NCBI GenBank assembly: GCA_945862125.1
Contig: CAMAYC010000019.1
Location: forward strand, 1-55,261
Direction: 5' to 3'
DNA from: Reyranella massiliensis 521
GTDB lineage: Bacteria; Pseudomonadota; Alphaproteobacteria; Reyranellales; Reyranellaceae
DNA length: 55,261 bases
Position 1 is the first letter of the stretch. Every line of letters begins with the position of its first letter. The notes beneath the pieces are model-generated. The model was given only the letters and a program-made list of their open reading frames with translations. It had not been told where the DNA came from and did no database searches. A program made the position numbers and the translations under genes. Shown here one piece after another: positions 33,187 to 40,867 of this stretch.

Positions 33187-34174
33187 GGGCCATCTCCAGC
33201 GTGTCGGTAGAATTAACAATAATGCCGGCGACCTCGCGGGCAAGCGCGGGTGCCAGCAGGAAGCCGTGGCGATAGAGGCCATTGGCGCGGACGATTCGAC
33301 CCTGACGCTCCACCCTCGGCAGATTGTCGGGAAATGTCGGACGCAGATCGGCGCCGAGCTCGACGATCTCCGCCTCGCCGAAAGAGGGATGGAGGGCGTA
33401 GGCGGCGTTCAGCAGCTCGACTGTGGAGCGCACGGTCGCGGGCCCCTGCTGTTGGCTTTCGACCATGGTGGCGCCGATCATGAAGCGGCCATCGCCGCGC
33501 GGCACGATGTAGAGTGGGATCCGCGGATGCAGCATGCGGATGGGCCGTGCGAGCGTCACGTCGCGGCAACGCACCACCACCATCTCGCCCCGCACGCCGC
33601 GCAGATCGGGCAAGGCGTCTCGCGCGGCGAACCCGCGGCAATCGACGACTGCATCGCCCGGTGCTTCTTCAGGCGAAACTTCGACGCCGAAGCGAATCTC
33701 GACGCCCCGGTCGGCGAGCCGCTCGACGAGCGCCGCCAGCGCCAGGCGCGGATCGAGATGCGCTTCGTCGGGAAAGAACAACGCCCGGCGGAAGCGGCCG
33801 GCGAGATCGGGTTCGAGGGCTGCAATGCGTTCGGCATCCACCCATTCGTAGCGTTCGGTCCGCTGGGCGAACCGCGTGAGGTCGGCGGCATCGCGCGGCT
33901 GGGCGGCAACGAGGCTGCCCTTGCGGACGGTGCCGGGAAAATGACGCGTCCACCAATCGATGGACGGCGCGCCCATGACGGCGACCGTGGCATCCGTGGT
34001 GGCGCGTTCGCACCAGGGCGCCAGCATGCCGCCCGCCTGCCAAGAGCAGGCGCCGTCACCCAGCGCGCGGCCGCGATCGACGACCTCGACCCTGGCGCCC
34101 CGTTCAGCAAGCTCCAGCGCGCAGCAAAGTCCTGCGACGCCGGCGCCTATGACAGTGACAGAAAGTCGTTCCAC
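33164..34174 (-). CDS. thiO: Glycine oxidase ThiO
   Basis: The 336-aa flavoprotein of the DAO family has G-A-G-V-A-G-L-C-C-A-L-E-L-A (about 10-23) as FAD motif, A-G-G-M-L-A-P-W-C-E with the ThiO-type signature, and G-L-Y-R-H-G-F-L-L-A-P-A-L-A near the end. It oxidises glycine to the imine used by ThiG. The GTG at 34174 lies 8 nt after GGGAG, which itself is inside the TPP riboswitch. No thiC or thiD is present in the window, so HMP synthesis is encoded elsewhere. Confidence 0.93.
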   Translation of the reverse strand: MERLSVTVIGAGVAGLCCALELAERGARVEVVDRGRALGDGACSWQAGGMLAPWCERATTDATVAVMGAPSIDWWTRHFPGTVRKGSLVAAQPRDAADLTRFAQRTERYEWVDAERIAALEPDLAGRFRRALFFPDEAHLDPRLALAALVERLADRGVEIRFGVEVSPEEAPGDAVVDCRGFAARDALPDLRGVRGEMVVVRCRDVTLARPIRMLHPRIPLYIVPRGDGRFMIGATMVESQQQGPATVRSTVELLNAAYALHPSFGEAEIVELGADLRPTFPDNLPRVERQGRIVRANGLYRHGFLLAPALAREVAGIIVNSTDTLEMAHADLPQR

Positions 34175-34179
34175 TCGAC

Positions 34180-34285
34180 GAACTCCCGTTCCTTCGCCGG
34201 CATGATCCGGATCAGGTTCAAAGGGTTCAGCCGGTCGGCTGTCTCAGCCCGGTTACCTTGCGGCAGCCGGACACCCCTCGGACGT
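34180..34285 (-). promoter_or_regulatory. TPP riboswitch (THI element) controlling thiO-thiS-thiG-thiE
   Basis: Read on the minus strand it has GAGGGGTG, CTGAGA, then ACCCTTTGAACCTGATC, ATGCCGGCGAAGG, the conserved core of the TPP aptamer. The P1 side could be GACG with CGTC downstream. The thiO ribosome-binding site GGGAG (34183-34187) follows the aptamer core directly, so TPP binding should hide it and block translation. Confidence 0.95.
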
Positions 34286-34290
34286 CATCG

Positions 34291-34313
34291 AGAAAAGGGG
34301 ATTGAAACCCCTT
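34291..34313 (-). terminator. Probable terminator after ilvE
   Basis: On the minus strand AAGGGG and CCCCTT (6 bp, 7-nt loop) are followed by TTCT, just after the ilvE stop and just before the TPP riboswitch. The stem is short. A TTGACA overlapping the ilvE stop (34315-34320) could instead be a -35 box for the thi operon, but no good -10 follows. Confidence 0.5.
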
Positions 34314-34316
34314 ATG

Positions 34317-35249
34317 TCAAGCCGCCAGCGGCTTGGCCTGCGCCACCAAATGCGTCGACTCGCCAAAGCCTTCGGAATCGGGCGCGCGCACCAGCTTCTG
34401 GAAATCGGCCATCAGGGTCCGCGCCACTGGCCCGGCCTGATAGTGGTGCCCGTCGACCGAGCCCACCGGCACGATCTCGGCAGCCGTGCCGGACAGGAAT
34501 ACCTCGCTGGCGCGGGCAAGCTCCTCGGGCATGACCGTGCGCTCCTCCACGGCCAGGCCGCGCTTGCGCGCCATGCCCATGACGGCGCGCCGCGTGATGC
34601 CATCCAGGAAGTTCTCCGGTGTCGGCGTCACCAGAGTGCCGTCGATGACGAGAAAGATGTTGGCACCGGTCGACTCGGCCAGACGCCCCTGCCAGTCGAG
34701 CATCAGCGCGTCGTCGAAGCCGGCCTTCAGGGCGCGGTCCTTCTCGATGCCGCAGATGACGTAGAGACCCGCGACCTTGGCGTGGCCCGGTGCCGTTTCC
34801 GGCGACGGGCGGCGGTATTTGGCCATGGTGACGTTGATGCCGCTGTCGCGCGCCTGGACGGAGAGCTTGCCCTCCTGATCCCAGGGGGCGATGGCCAGAT
34901 GCACCGACGTGCCGATGCCCGACACGCCCAGCATTTCGGAGCCGCGCCAGGCGATCGGGCGGATGTAGCCCTGTTGCAGCTTGTTCGCCTTCACGACGGC
35001 GCGCGTCGCCTCGTCGATCTGCTCGCGCGTCCATGGCAACTCATAGTCAAGCAGGCGGGCGGAATTGATCAGCCGGGCACTGTGCGCCGCGAGGCGGAAC
35101 ACACGGCCGTCGTAGATGCGCTCACCCTCGAATACGGCCGAGCCGTAATGCAGGGCATGGGTGAGGACATGCATCCGGACTTCGCGCCATGGCGCCAGCT
35201 TGCCATCGACCCAGATGAAGCCGTCGCGATCATCCATTGTTGCGGACAT
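34317..35249 (-). CDS. ilvE: Branched-chain amino acid aminotransferase (class IV, ilvE group)
   Basis: The protein is 310 aa from ATG 35249, preceded by GAGGAG. Fold-type IV PLP motifs are H-Y-G-S-A-V-F-E-G-E-R (about 36-46), the probable PLP Lys in G-H-A-K-V-A-G-L-Y, and A-E-S-T-G-A-N-I-F and L-D-G-I-T-R-R-A-V downstream. It transfers the amino group of Leu, Ile and Val to 2-oxoglutarate. A second, different BCAT lies at 38.8 kb. A clear promoter with a tandem repeat sits upstream. Confidence 0.92.
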   Translation of the reverse strand: MSATMDDRDGFIWVDGKLAPWREVRMHVLTHALHYGSAVFEGERIYDGRVFRLAAHSARLINSARLLDYELPWTREQIDEATRAVVKANKLQQGYIRPIAWRGSEMLGVSGIGTSVHLAIAPWDQEGKLSVQARDSGINVTMAKYRRPSPETAPGHAKVAGLYVICGIEKDRALKAGFDDALMLDWQGRLAESTGANIFLVIDGTLVTPTPENFLDGITRRAVMGMARKRGLAVEERTVMPEELARASEVFLSGTAAEIVPVGSVDGHHYQAGPVARTLMADFQKLVRAPDSEGFGESTHLVAQAKPLAA

Positions 35250-35315
35250 TGCGATATTCTCCTCTAAAAGATTCTGAATGAACCGTTTCGACCGACTAAT
35301 TAGCAATCTTCTGGA

Positions 35316-35345
35316 TATATAGGTCAATAATACTGACTATGTCAA
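35316..35345 (-). promoter_or_regulatory. Sigma-70-type promoter of ilvE
   Basis: TTGACA (35340-35345) and TATATA (35316-35321) with an 18-nt spacer on the minus strand. The start would be near 35309, giving a 60-nt leader with a good GAGGAG before ATG 35249. Both boxes are nearly consensus, which is rare in this GC-rich window. Confidence 0.8.
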
Positions 35346-35356
35346 TAAAGCTGACT
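35321..35356. repeat. Tandem 18-bp repeat over the ilvE promoter
   Basis: Two copies, 35321-35338 and 35339-35356, match at 15 of 18 positions (minus strand AGTCAG..TTATTGAC..). One copy carries the -35 box and the other fills the spacer, so a protein binding both faces would control the promoter. Confidence 0.7.
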
Positions 35357-35357
35357 C

Positions 35358-35392
35358 AAAATTGCAGGCAAGCCTGCGGCTTCGGCAATTTT
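35358..35392. terminator. Hairpin terminator after the GST gene
   Basis: AAAATTGC and GCAATTTT arms (35358-35365, 35385-35392) and an inner 6-bp hairpin 35364-35369/35372-35377. On the minus strand the inner hairpin is followed by AATTTT, 21 nt after the GST stop. Confidence 0.6.
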
Positions 35393-35413
35393 CAGCCGGC
35401 CCGTCAGGTCAGA

Positions 35414-36055
35414 TCAGGAGAGGAGAGGCGCCATGTCGGGGTCGCCCTTGGCCATCGCCCTTTGATAGGCCGGCCGCGAACCGATGCGCTGCAGGTAGCG
35501 CAGGAGCGAGGGATAAGGCTTGAGATCGTAGGGATAGAACAGCCGCATGGTGGTGAGCGTGAAGACCAGCATGATATCGGCGGTGGTGAATTCGCGACCG
35601 GCGAGATAGTCGACCGCCGCCAGCCGCTCCTCCAGGAAACCGAGTGCCAGATCGAGGCGCGCCTTCATCGCGATCAAAAGCGCATTGTCGGCCGGCAGAT
35701 TCAAGCGGCCGAGGATCATGTTGCGCCCGGTCGCCGGCTGCAGCGTGCCGTTGGCGAAATGGAACCAGTAAAGGAATTGGGCGAAGTCGGGATGATCGGG
35801 GGCGAGAATCAGGCGACCTTTCCCGTACTTGGCGACGATGTACTCGACGATGGCGCCCGATTCGGCCAGCACGAGTTCGCCGTCGGTAATCACCGGCGCC
35901 GAGCCGATCGGATGCAGCGCCTTGTAATCGGCCTGCGCCAGCCGGGTGACAGGGTGGCGGTCGTAAACCTTCAGCTCGTAAGGGATGCCGAGTTCCTCGC
36001 AGAGCCAGACGATGCGTTCGGACTGCGACTTGCCGAGATGATGAACGGTGAGCAT
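35414..36055 (-). CDS. Glutathione S-transferase family protein
   Basis: The protein is 213 aa from ATG 36055 (M-L-T-V-H-H-L). The thioredoxin-like N-terminal domain has S-Q-S-E-R-I-V-W-L-C-E-E-L and the glutathione-gamma-Glu motif A-P-V-I-T-D-G-E-L-V-L-A-E-S-G-A-I. The all-helical C-terminal domain has the N-cap motif F-T-T-A-D-I-M. The start H-H-L-G-K-S-Q-S-E-R resembles beta/Ure2p-like bacterial GSTs where Ser is the likely catalytic residue. The substrate is unknown. It diverges from the MarR gene at 36153. Confidence 0.9.
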   Translation of the reverse strand: MLTVHHLGKSQSERIVWLCEELGIPYELKVYDRHPVTRLAQADYKALHPIGSAPVITDGELVLAESGAIVEYIVAKYGKGRLILAPDHPDFAQFLYWFHFANGTLQPATGRNMILGRLNLPADNALLIAMKARLDLALGFLEERLAAVDYLAGREFTTADIMLVFTLTTMRLFYPYDLKPYPSLLRYLQRIGSRPAYQRAMAKGDPDMAPLLS

Positions 36056-36152
36056 GCGACAGAAAATGTCGGAAAAGCGGTAGGTCCGCAACGCCGACCC
36101 GGTGGGGTGTCAACGCAGCGCGCCCGCTCTATAGTCGCGCCCAGTTAAAGGC

Positions 36153-36650
36153 ATGGTCGAATCAAGATCCCCCGCTAATCCGCTGTTCCTGCGCGAGGAG
36201 GAACTGCGTCAGGGCATTGAGCTGATGTTCTATGCCTATCGCGATTTCACGTTCGAATCGGACCAGCACCTCAAGCGCTACCAGCTCGGCCGGGCGCATC
36301 ACCGCGCGCTCTATTTCATCGGCCGCCACCCCGGCGAGACCGTCGGTCATCTTCTGTCGATCCTCAAGGTCACCAAGCAGTCGATCAGCCGTGTCCTGAA
36401 GGACCTCCTCGAACAGGGCTACGTCGAGCAGAAGAGCGGCGCGCGCGACCGGCGCGAGCGGCGCCTGCGGCTCACCGAAAAGGGCACGAAGCTCGAACTC
36501 GACCTGACGGACCGCCAGAGCCAGCGCTTTGCCCGCGCCTACCGCGAGACCGGTGCCGATTCGGTCGAGGGTTTCCGCAAGGTCCTGCTCGGCCTGCTCG
36601 ATCCCACCGAACGCGCCGTGGTCGACAAGCGGGTCAGGAGCGGACGCTGA
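36153..36650 (+). CDS. MarR family transcriptional regulator (PetP-like)
   Basis: The protein is 165 aa. The winged helix-turn-helix includes T-V-G-H-L-L-S-I-L-K-V-T-K-Q-S-I-S-R-V-L-K-D-L and the wing R-D-R-R-E-R-R-L. It ends 5 nt before an OmpR-type response regulator gene. This MarR-regulator pairing is that of PetP-PetR, first described next to the cytochrome bc1 genes in Rhodobacter capsulatus; no bc1 genes are in this window. Target genes are unknown; the divergent GST is a candidate. Confidence 0.9.
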   Translation: MVESRSPANPLFLREEELRQGIELMFYAYRDFTFESDQHLKRYQLGRAHHRALYFIGRHPGETVGHLLSILKVTKQSISRVLKDLLEQGYVEQKSGARDRRERRLRLTEKGTKLELDLTDRQSQRFARAYRETGADSVEGFRKVLLGLLDPTERAVVDKRVRSGR

Positions 36651-36655
36651 GCGTC

Positions 36656-37357
36656 ATGGACGCCTCGGCCGACAAGCCGCACATCCTGGTGGTCGATGAC
36701 GACACGCGCCTGCGCGAGCTGCTGAAATCGTTCCTGTCGCGCAACGGCTTTCGCGTCAGTACCGCAGGCCATGCCGCCGAGGCGCGCCAGCGCCTGCAGG
36801 CGCTCGACTTCGACCTGATCGTGCTCGACGTCATGATGCCGGGCGAGACCGGCCTCGACTTTGCGACCCAGCTCCGCCGCACCGACAATGTGCCGATCCT
36901 GATGCTGACGGCGATGGGCGACACCAAGGACCGCATCGCCGGCCTCGAGACCGGAGTCGACGACTATCTCGGCAAGCCATTCGAGCCGCGCGAGTTGCTG
37001 CTGCGCATCCAGAGCGTGTTGCGCCGCGGCCGGCCGGGCGCCGCCCCGTCGGCCGAGCCGCAGCGCCTGGTGGCGTTCGGCCCGATGCAGTTCGACGCCG
37101 ACCTGGGCGAACTCACGCAGAAGGGCAAGCGTGTGGCACTCACCGATGCCGAGGTGGCGCTGCTGCGCGCCTTCGCCAGCCGCATGGGCGAAGCGCTGAG
37201 CCGCGAGACGCTGTGCAAGATGGTCGGCAGCGCCGTCAACGAGCGTGCCATCGACGTGCAGGTAACGCGGCTCCGGCGCAAGATCGAGCCCGACCCGTCC
37301 TTTCCACGTTACCTGCGCACCGTCCGCGGCCAGGGCTATAGGCTGGTCGACGCATGA
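36656..37357 (+). CDS. OmpR-family response regulator (PetR-like)
   Basis: The protein is 233 aa. The receiver domain has D14-D15-D16, phosphorylation site D58 in L-I-V-L-D-V-M-M-P, T85 and K107. The C-terminal winged helix (about 135-230) has L-T-D-A-E-V-A-L-L-R-A-F and I-D-V-Q-V-T-R-L-R-R-K-I. It overlaps the histidine kinase gene by 4 nt, so the kinase at 37354 is its evident partner. Confidence 0.94.
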   Translation: MDASADKPHILVVDDDTRLRELLKSFLSRNGFRVSTAGHAAEARQRLQALDFDLIVLDVMMPGETGLDFATQLRRTDNVPILMLTAMGDTKDRIAGLETGVDDYLGKPFEPRELLLRIQSVLRRGRPGAAPSAEPQRLVAFGPMQFDADLGELTQKGKRVALTDAEVALLRAFASRMGEALSRETLCKMVGSAVNERAIDVQVTRLRRKIEPDPSFPRYLRTVRGQGYRLVDA

Positions 37358-38709
37358 GGTGGGGCGCCGCCCGCGACATCTTCGAGCGCATCGCCAGCTG
37401 GTCCGACAGGCATTCGCCGCAGACGCTCTTTGCGCGCGCGCTGATCATCATCGTCGTGCCGATGCTGTTGCTGCAGGCGCTGAGCGCCTGGTGGTTCTAC
37501 AGCCAGCGCGGCGACAACGTCACCAACCGCCTCGCCATCCTGCTGGTCCGCGACCTGCGGGTGCTGATTGCGCTGCGCGCCGATTTTCCCGACGACGAGC
37601 ACCGCGCCTGGATCCTGCGCCGCTCGGCACAGGACCTGCTGCTGTTCGTCAGCTTCCGCAAGGGCATCGTGCGGCCGTTTCGGGAGCCGGAGTATTTCGA
37701 CATCGTGGCGCGCGAGGTCCAGGGCGCGCTCGAAGCCGACCTGAAGCGGCCGTTCTACATCGACAACGATGTCGGCGGCGGCCAGATGCTGATCGAGATC
37801 CAGCTTGCCGACGGCGACGTCATGGACGTGCTGGTACCTCATGTCCGCCTGACTTTCGGCTCGAGCTTCGCCTACGTGCTGGCCCAGCTCGGTCTGGCGC
37901 TGGTGCTGTTCGGCCTCGCCATCTGGTTCATGCGCCGCGAACTGGTGCCGATCGAGCATCTCGGTGTCGCCGCCGACGCACTGGGCAAGGGCCGCGACGT
38001 CCCCGACTTCGCCTTTTCCGGCGGCACCCGCGAGGTCCGAAACGCGGCCACCGCCTTCCACACCATGCGCATTAGGCTCCGCCGCTCGACCCAGCAGCGC
38101 ACCGAGATGCTGGCCGGCGTCAGCCACGATCTGCGCACGCCGCTCACCCGCATGAAGCTGTCGCTGGCAATGCTGCCGGAGTCGCCCGAGACCAAGGAAC
38201 TGGCCGACGACGTCTCCGACATGGCGCGCATGATCGAGGGCTATCTCGCCTTCGCCCGCGGCGAGGGCGACGAGGACCCGGCCCCGGTCGACCTGTCCGA
38301 GATCCTGGAGGACGTGGCCGCCGGCGCCCGGCGCGACAATGCCCATGTCGAGGTGAGCTGGCAGGGCGACATGAACGTCGAGCTGCGCGCGCTCGCCATC
38401 AAGCGCTGCCTGACTAACCTGGTGTCGAATGCGCTGCGCTACGGCACCAGGGTCCAGCTCCAGGCGGTGCGCGGCCGCACCTCGGTCGAGATCACCATCG
38501 ACGACGACGGCCCCGGCATCCCGTCCGACAAGTACGAGGACGTGTTCCGCCCGTTCTTCCGCCTCGACGAATCGCGCAACGTCGACACCGGCGGCGTCGG
38601 CCTCGGCCTCACCATCGCGCGCGACGTGGCGCGCAGCCACGGCGGCGACGTGGCGCTCGGCGCCTCGCCGCTGGGCGGTTTGCGCGTGGTCGTGCGAATT
38701 CCGCTATGA
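37354..38709 (+). CDS. Membrane sensor histidine kinase
   Basis: The 451-aa protein has membrane helix 1 at about 27-48, a periplasmic sensor part about 49-168 without a recognised domain, and helix 2 at about 170-193. HAMP follows, then HisKA with the phospho-acceptor H258 in V-S-H-D-L-R-T-P. The ATPase domain has N (L-V-S-N-A-L-R-Y), D-D-D-G-P-G-I and G-V-G-L-G-L. The layout is EnvZ-like. With PetR-like regulator and MarR in one unit it senses an envelope or environment signal that cannot be read from sequence. Confidence 0.94.
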   Translation: MRWGAARDIFERIASWSDRHSPQTLFARALIIIVVPMLLLQALSAWWFYSQRGDNVTNRLAILLVRDLRVLIALRADFPDDEHRAWILRRSAQDLLLFVSFRKGIVRPFREPEYFDIVAREVQGALEADLKRPFYIDNDVGGGQMLIEIQLADGDVMDVLVPHVRLTFGSSFAYVLAQLGLALVLFGLAIWFMRRELVPIEHLGVAADALGKGRDVPDFAFSGGTREVRNAATAFHTMRIRLRRSTQQRTEMLAGVSHDLRTPLTRMKLSLAMLPESPETKELADDVSDMARMIEGYLAFARGEGDEDPAPVDLSEILEDVAAGARRDNAHVEVSWQGDMNVELRALAIKRCLTNLVSNALRYGTRVQLQAVRGRTSVEITIDDDGPGIPSDKYEDVFRPFFRLDESRNVDTGGVGLGLTIARDVARSHGGDVALGASPLGGLRVVVRIPL

Positions 38710-38774
38710 GCAGCGGCGCACGGACTTGCAGTCAGGCGGTCTGTGCTACAGTCGGTAAAATATCCGAGAGAAAA

Positions 38775-39869
38775 ATGTCCAAGACACCGTCACTGAAATT
38801 CGTCCACCATCCGCATCCGGCCCCGCTCGCCGCCGACAAGCGCGCCGAGCTCCTGAAGAACCCGGGCTTCGGCCGCGTCTTCTCCGACCATATGGTCACC
38901 ATCCGCTACAGCGAATCCCAGGGCTGGCACGATGCACGGGTCGAGCCGCGCGCGCCGATCCCGATGGATCCGGCCGCCGCCGTCCTGCACTACGCCCAGG
39001 AAGTGTTCGAGGGGCTGAAGGCCTATCGCACTGCCGGCGGTGGCGCGACCCTGTTCCGGCCACGCGAGAATGCGCGCCGGTTCCGGGACTCGGCCGAGCG
39101 GCTGGCGATGCCGGCCCTGCCGGAAGAAGTGTTCCTCGAAGCCGTCGACCAGTTGGTCAGCATTGACCGCGAGTGGATCCCGGACGGCGACGGCAGCCTC
39201 TACATCCGGCCGTTCATGTTTGCGAACGAGATCTTCCTCGGCGTGAAGCCCTCGTCGGATTATCTCTTCATCGTCATCGCCTCGTCGGTCGGCGCCTACT
39301 TCAAGACCAGCGCACCCGCGGTGTCGGTCTGGGTATCGCCGGACTACACACGCGCCGCACCCGGCGGCACGGGGGCGGCCAAGTGCGGCGGCAACTACGC
39401 CGCCAGCCTGATCGCGCAAGCGGAGGCCACCAAGCATGGCTGCGACCAGGTCGTGTTCCTCGACGCCGTCGAGCGGCGCTGGGTGGAGGAACTGGGCGGC
39501 ATGAACATCTTCTTCGTCTTCGACGACGGCTCGATGGTGACGCCGCCGCTGGGCGGCACGATCCTGCCCGGCATCACGCGCTCGTCGCTGCTGACGTTGG
39601 CCAAGGACAAGGGCATCGCGGTTCGCGAGGAGCGCTATTCCATCCAGCAATGGAAGGCCGATGCTGCCAGCGGCCGCCTGCGCGAAGCCTTCGCCTGCGG
39701 CACCGCCGCGGTCGTGACGCCGATCGGCACCGTGCGCTCGCCCGAGGGTGAGTTCACCATCGGCAACGGCGGCTCGGGCGCCAGCACCGAGGCACTGAAG
39801 GCGACCCTGGTCGGCATCCAGCGCGGCAGCGCCGCCGACCCGCACGGCTGGATACACAAGGTCTTCTAG
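38775..39869 (+). CDS. ilvE: Branched-chain amino acid aminotransferase (BCAT type II)
   Basis: The protein is 364 aa from ATG 38775. It has the longer BCAT-II layout: F-S-D-H-M, H-Y-A-Q-E-V-F-E-G-L-K-A-Y, R-P-F-M-F-A, the PLP Lys in G-G-T-G-A-A-K-C-G-G-N-Y-A-A-S and E-E-L-G-G-M-N-I-F-F-V. It is distinct from the 310-aa class at 34.3 kb. It should catalyse the last step of Leu/Ile/Val synthesis or the first of breakdown. The gene follows the kinase after 65 nt and may be read from that transcript. Confidence 0.94.
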   Translation: MSKTPSLKFVHHPHPAPLAADKRAELLKNPGFGRVFSDHMVTIRYSESQGWHDARVEPRAPIPMDPAAAVLHYAQEVFEGLKAYRTAGGGATLFRPRENARRFRDSAERLAMPALPEEVFLEAVDQLVSIDREWIPDGDGSLYIRPFMFANEIFLGVKPSSDYLFIVIASSVGAYFKTSAPAVSVWVSPDYTRAAPGGTGAAKCGGNYAASLIAQAEATKHGCDQVVFLDAVERRWVEELGGMNIFFVFDDGSMVTPPLGGTILPGITRSSLLTLAKDKGIAVREERYSIQQWKADAASGRLREAFACGTAAVVTPIGTVRSPEGEFTIGNGGSGASTEALKATLVGIQRGSAADPHGWIHKVF

Positions 39870-39875
39870 GAACGC

Positions 39876-40214
39876 CTAGAACAGGCGGCCACCGTTCGGC
39901 ACGACCCGGTCCGGCGCAAACAGCACCACGCTCCCGTCTTCCGCCGGGAAGCCCAGGGTCAATACCTGCGACATGAATTTGCCGATCTGGCGCGGCGGGA
40001 AATTCACCACCGCGGCGACCTGGCGGCCGATCAGGCATTGCGGCGTATAGTGCACCGTGATCTGAGCCGAGGATTTGCGGATGCCGATCTCCGGCCCGAA
40101 ATCGATCGCCAGCCTCAGCGCCGGCTTACGCGCGCCCTCGAGCAGGGCTGCTTCCACGATGGTGCCGACGCGGATGTCGACGCGGGCGAAATCGTCGTAG
40201 GTAATCTGTTCCAT
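39876..40214 (-). CDS. csaA: tRNA-binding domain protein, CsaA-like
   Basis: The 112-aa OB-fold protein has D-I-R-V-G-T-I-V-E-A near the start, S-S-A-Q-I-T near the middle, and V-N-F-P-P-R-Q-I-G-K-F-M-S-Q-V-L-T-L-G-F near the end, the pattern of CsaA and of the C-terminal tRNA-binding domain of MetRS. CsaA of Bacillus subtilis acts as an export-related chaperone; its role in proteobacteria is unclear. The stop is 6 nt from the convergent aminotransferase gene. Confidence 0.88.
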   Translation of the reverse strand: MEQITYDDFARVDIRVGTIVEAALLEGARKPALRLAIDFGPEIGIRKSSAQITVHYTPQCLIGRQVAAVVNFPPRQIGKFMSQVLTLGFPAEDGSVVLFAPDRVVPNGGRLF

Positions 40215-40242
40215 GATGGCCGGACCCTACCGGGGTGCGGCC

Positions 40243-40273
40243 AAAAGAAAAGGGGCCGCTAAAGCGGCCCCTT
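40243..40273 (-). terminator. Rho-independent terminator after the phasin gene
   Basis: A perfect 10-bp stem, 40250-40259 with 40264-40273, loop of 4, followed on the minus strand by TTTCTTTT. It separates the phasin gene from csaA. Confidence 0.92.
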
Positions 40274-40303
40274 CCCGTTCCATCGGCGTGCGCCGATGAA
40301 AGC

Positions 40304-40738
40304 TTACTTCTTGGCGATCGCGGCCTTGACCTCTTCGGTCAGCTCGGTGACGCGCTGGCTGAGCGTGGTCAGCGCCTCGGTGTGGCCCTTGCTGTAGAGC
40401 TCGGCCAGTTCCTTGGTGTTGGCCATGGCGGCCTCATAGCTCTTCTTCACGAAGTCGATCTGCTTGGCGGCCTTCTCCTCGACGGTCGCGGCCGACATCA
40501 CGTCGCTGCCGTGCTTGGAGAGGTCTTCCATCGCGGCGCGGACCATGTCGCCCTGGCGCTGCGCGATCGCCTTCATCGACTCGACGGCCGAGGTGTTGGC
40601 GGCGGTCATGGCGGCAAAGTTCTTGCGGCCGGTCTCGACGATCGACTCGATGTTCATCGTCGGCATCTTGAACTCGCCGGCAATCTTGCTGAAGTCGAAG
40701 TCGGCGAACGGATTCTTGAAGGCGCCAGTGGCGTACAT
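40304..40738 (-). CDS. Phasin family protein
   Basis: The 144-aa protein is mostly helical with phasin_2 features: an N-terminal hydrophobic, aromatic part (F-K-N-P-F-A-D-F-D-F), a repeat-like A-M-T-A-A-N-T-S-A-V-E-S-M-K-A-I-A-Q-R-Q middle and K-K at the end. Phasins coat polyhydroxyalkanoate granules and limit their fusion. A good AGGAG site precedes the ATG, and the promoter holds TGC-rich palindromes like PhaR sites. No other pha genes are in the window. Confidence 0.9.
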   Translation of the reverse strand: MYATGAFKNPFADFDFSKIAGEFKMPTMNIESIVETGRKNFAAMTAANTSAVESMKAIAQRQGDMVRAAMEDLSKHGSDVMSAATVEEKAAKQIDFVKKSYEAAMANTKELAELYSKGHTEALTTLSQRVTELTEEVKAAIAKK

Positions 40739-40785
40739 GGGATTCTCCTGGGACTAAAAACGCGGTGAAACTCTGGGAGCGCCGC

Positions 40786-40864
40786 TTTGCTGCGGTGCAC
40801 AACAGCTCGTAATTTAGGCATGCAGTGCAGCAAGTCAAGAGACAATTTTGTGCACTGCACAAAA
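40786..40864. promoter_or_regulatory. Cluster of three TGC-rich palindromic boxes, candidate PhaR operators
   Basis: Box 1 is TTTTGTGCACTGCACAAAA (40846-40864), a 9-bp inverted repeat around one base. Box 2 (40818-40832) lies between -35 and -10. Box 3 (40786-40803) lies at the transcription start. All share the TGCN-3-4-GCA theme known for PhaR repressor sites in Paracoccus and Rhodobacter. Confidence 0.6.
40811..40838 (-). promoter_or_regulatory. Promoter of the phasin gene
   Basis: TTGACT (40833-40838) and TAAATT (40811-40816) with a 16-nt spacer on the minus strand, start near 40803. The spacer is largely filled by the palindromic TGCTGCACTGCATGC (40818-40832). Confidence 0.65.
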
Positions 40865-40867
40865 TGT

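Noticed and set aside
34291-34320. TTGACA at the ilvE stop as the main thi promoter
   Set aside because: No acceptable -10 lies 16-18 nt away; the overlapping hairpin with a T-run reads better as the ilvE terminator. A promoter is not excluded.
36153-37357. PetP-PetR pair as a direct sign of cytochrome bc1 genes
   Set aside because: No petABC genes are in the window, so only the similarity in pairing is reported.
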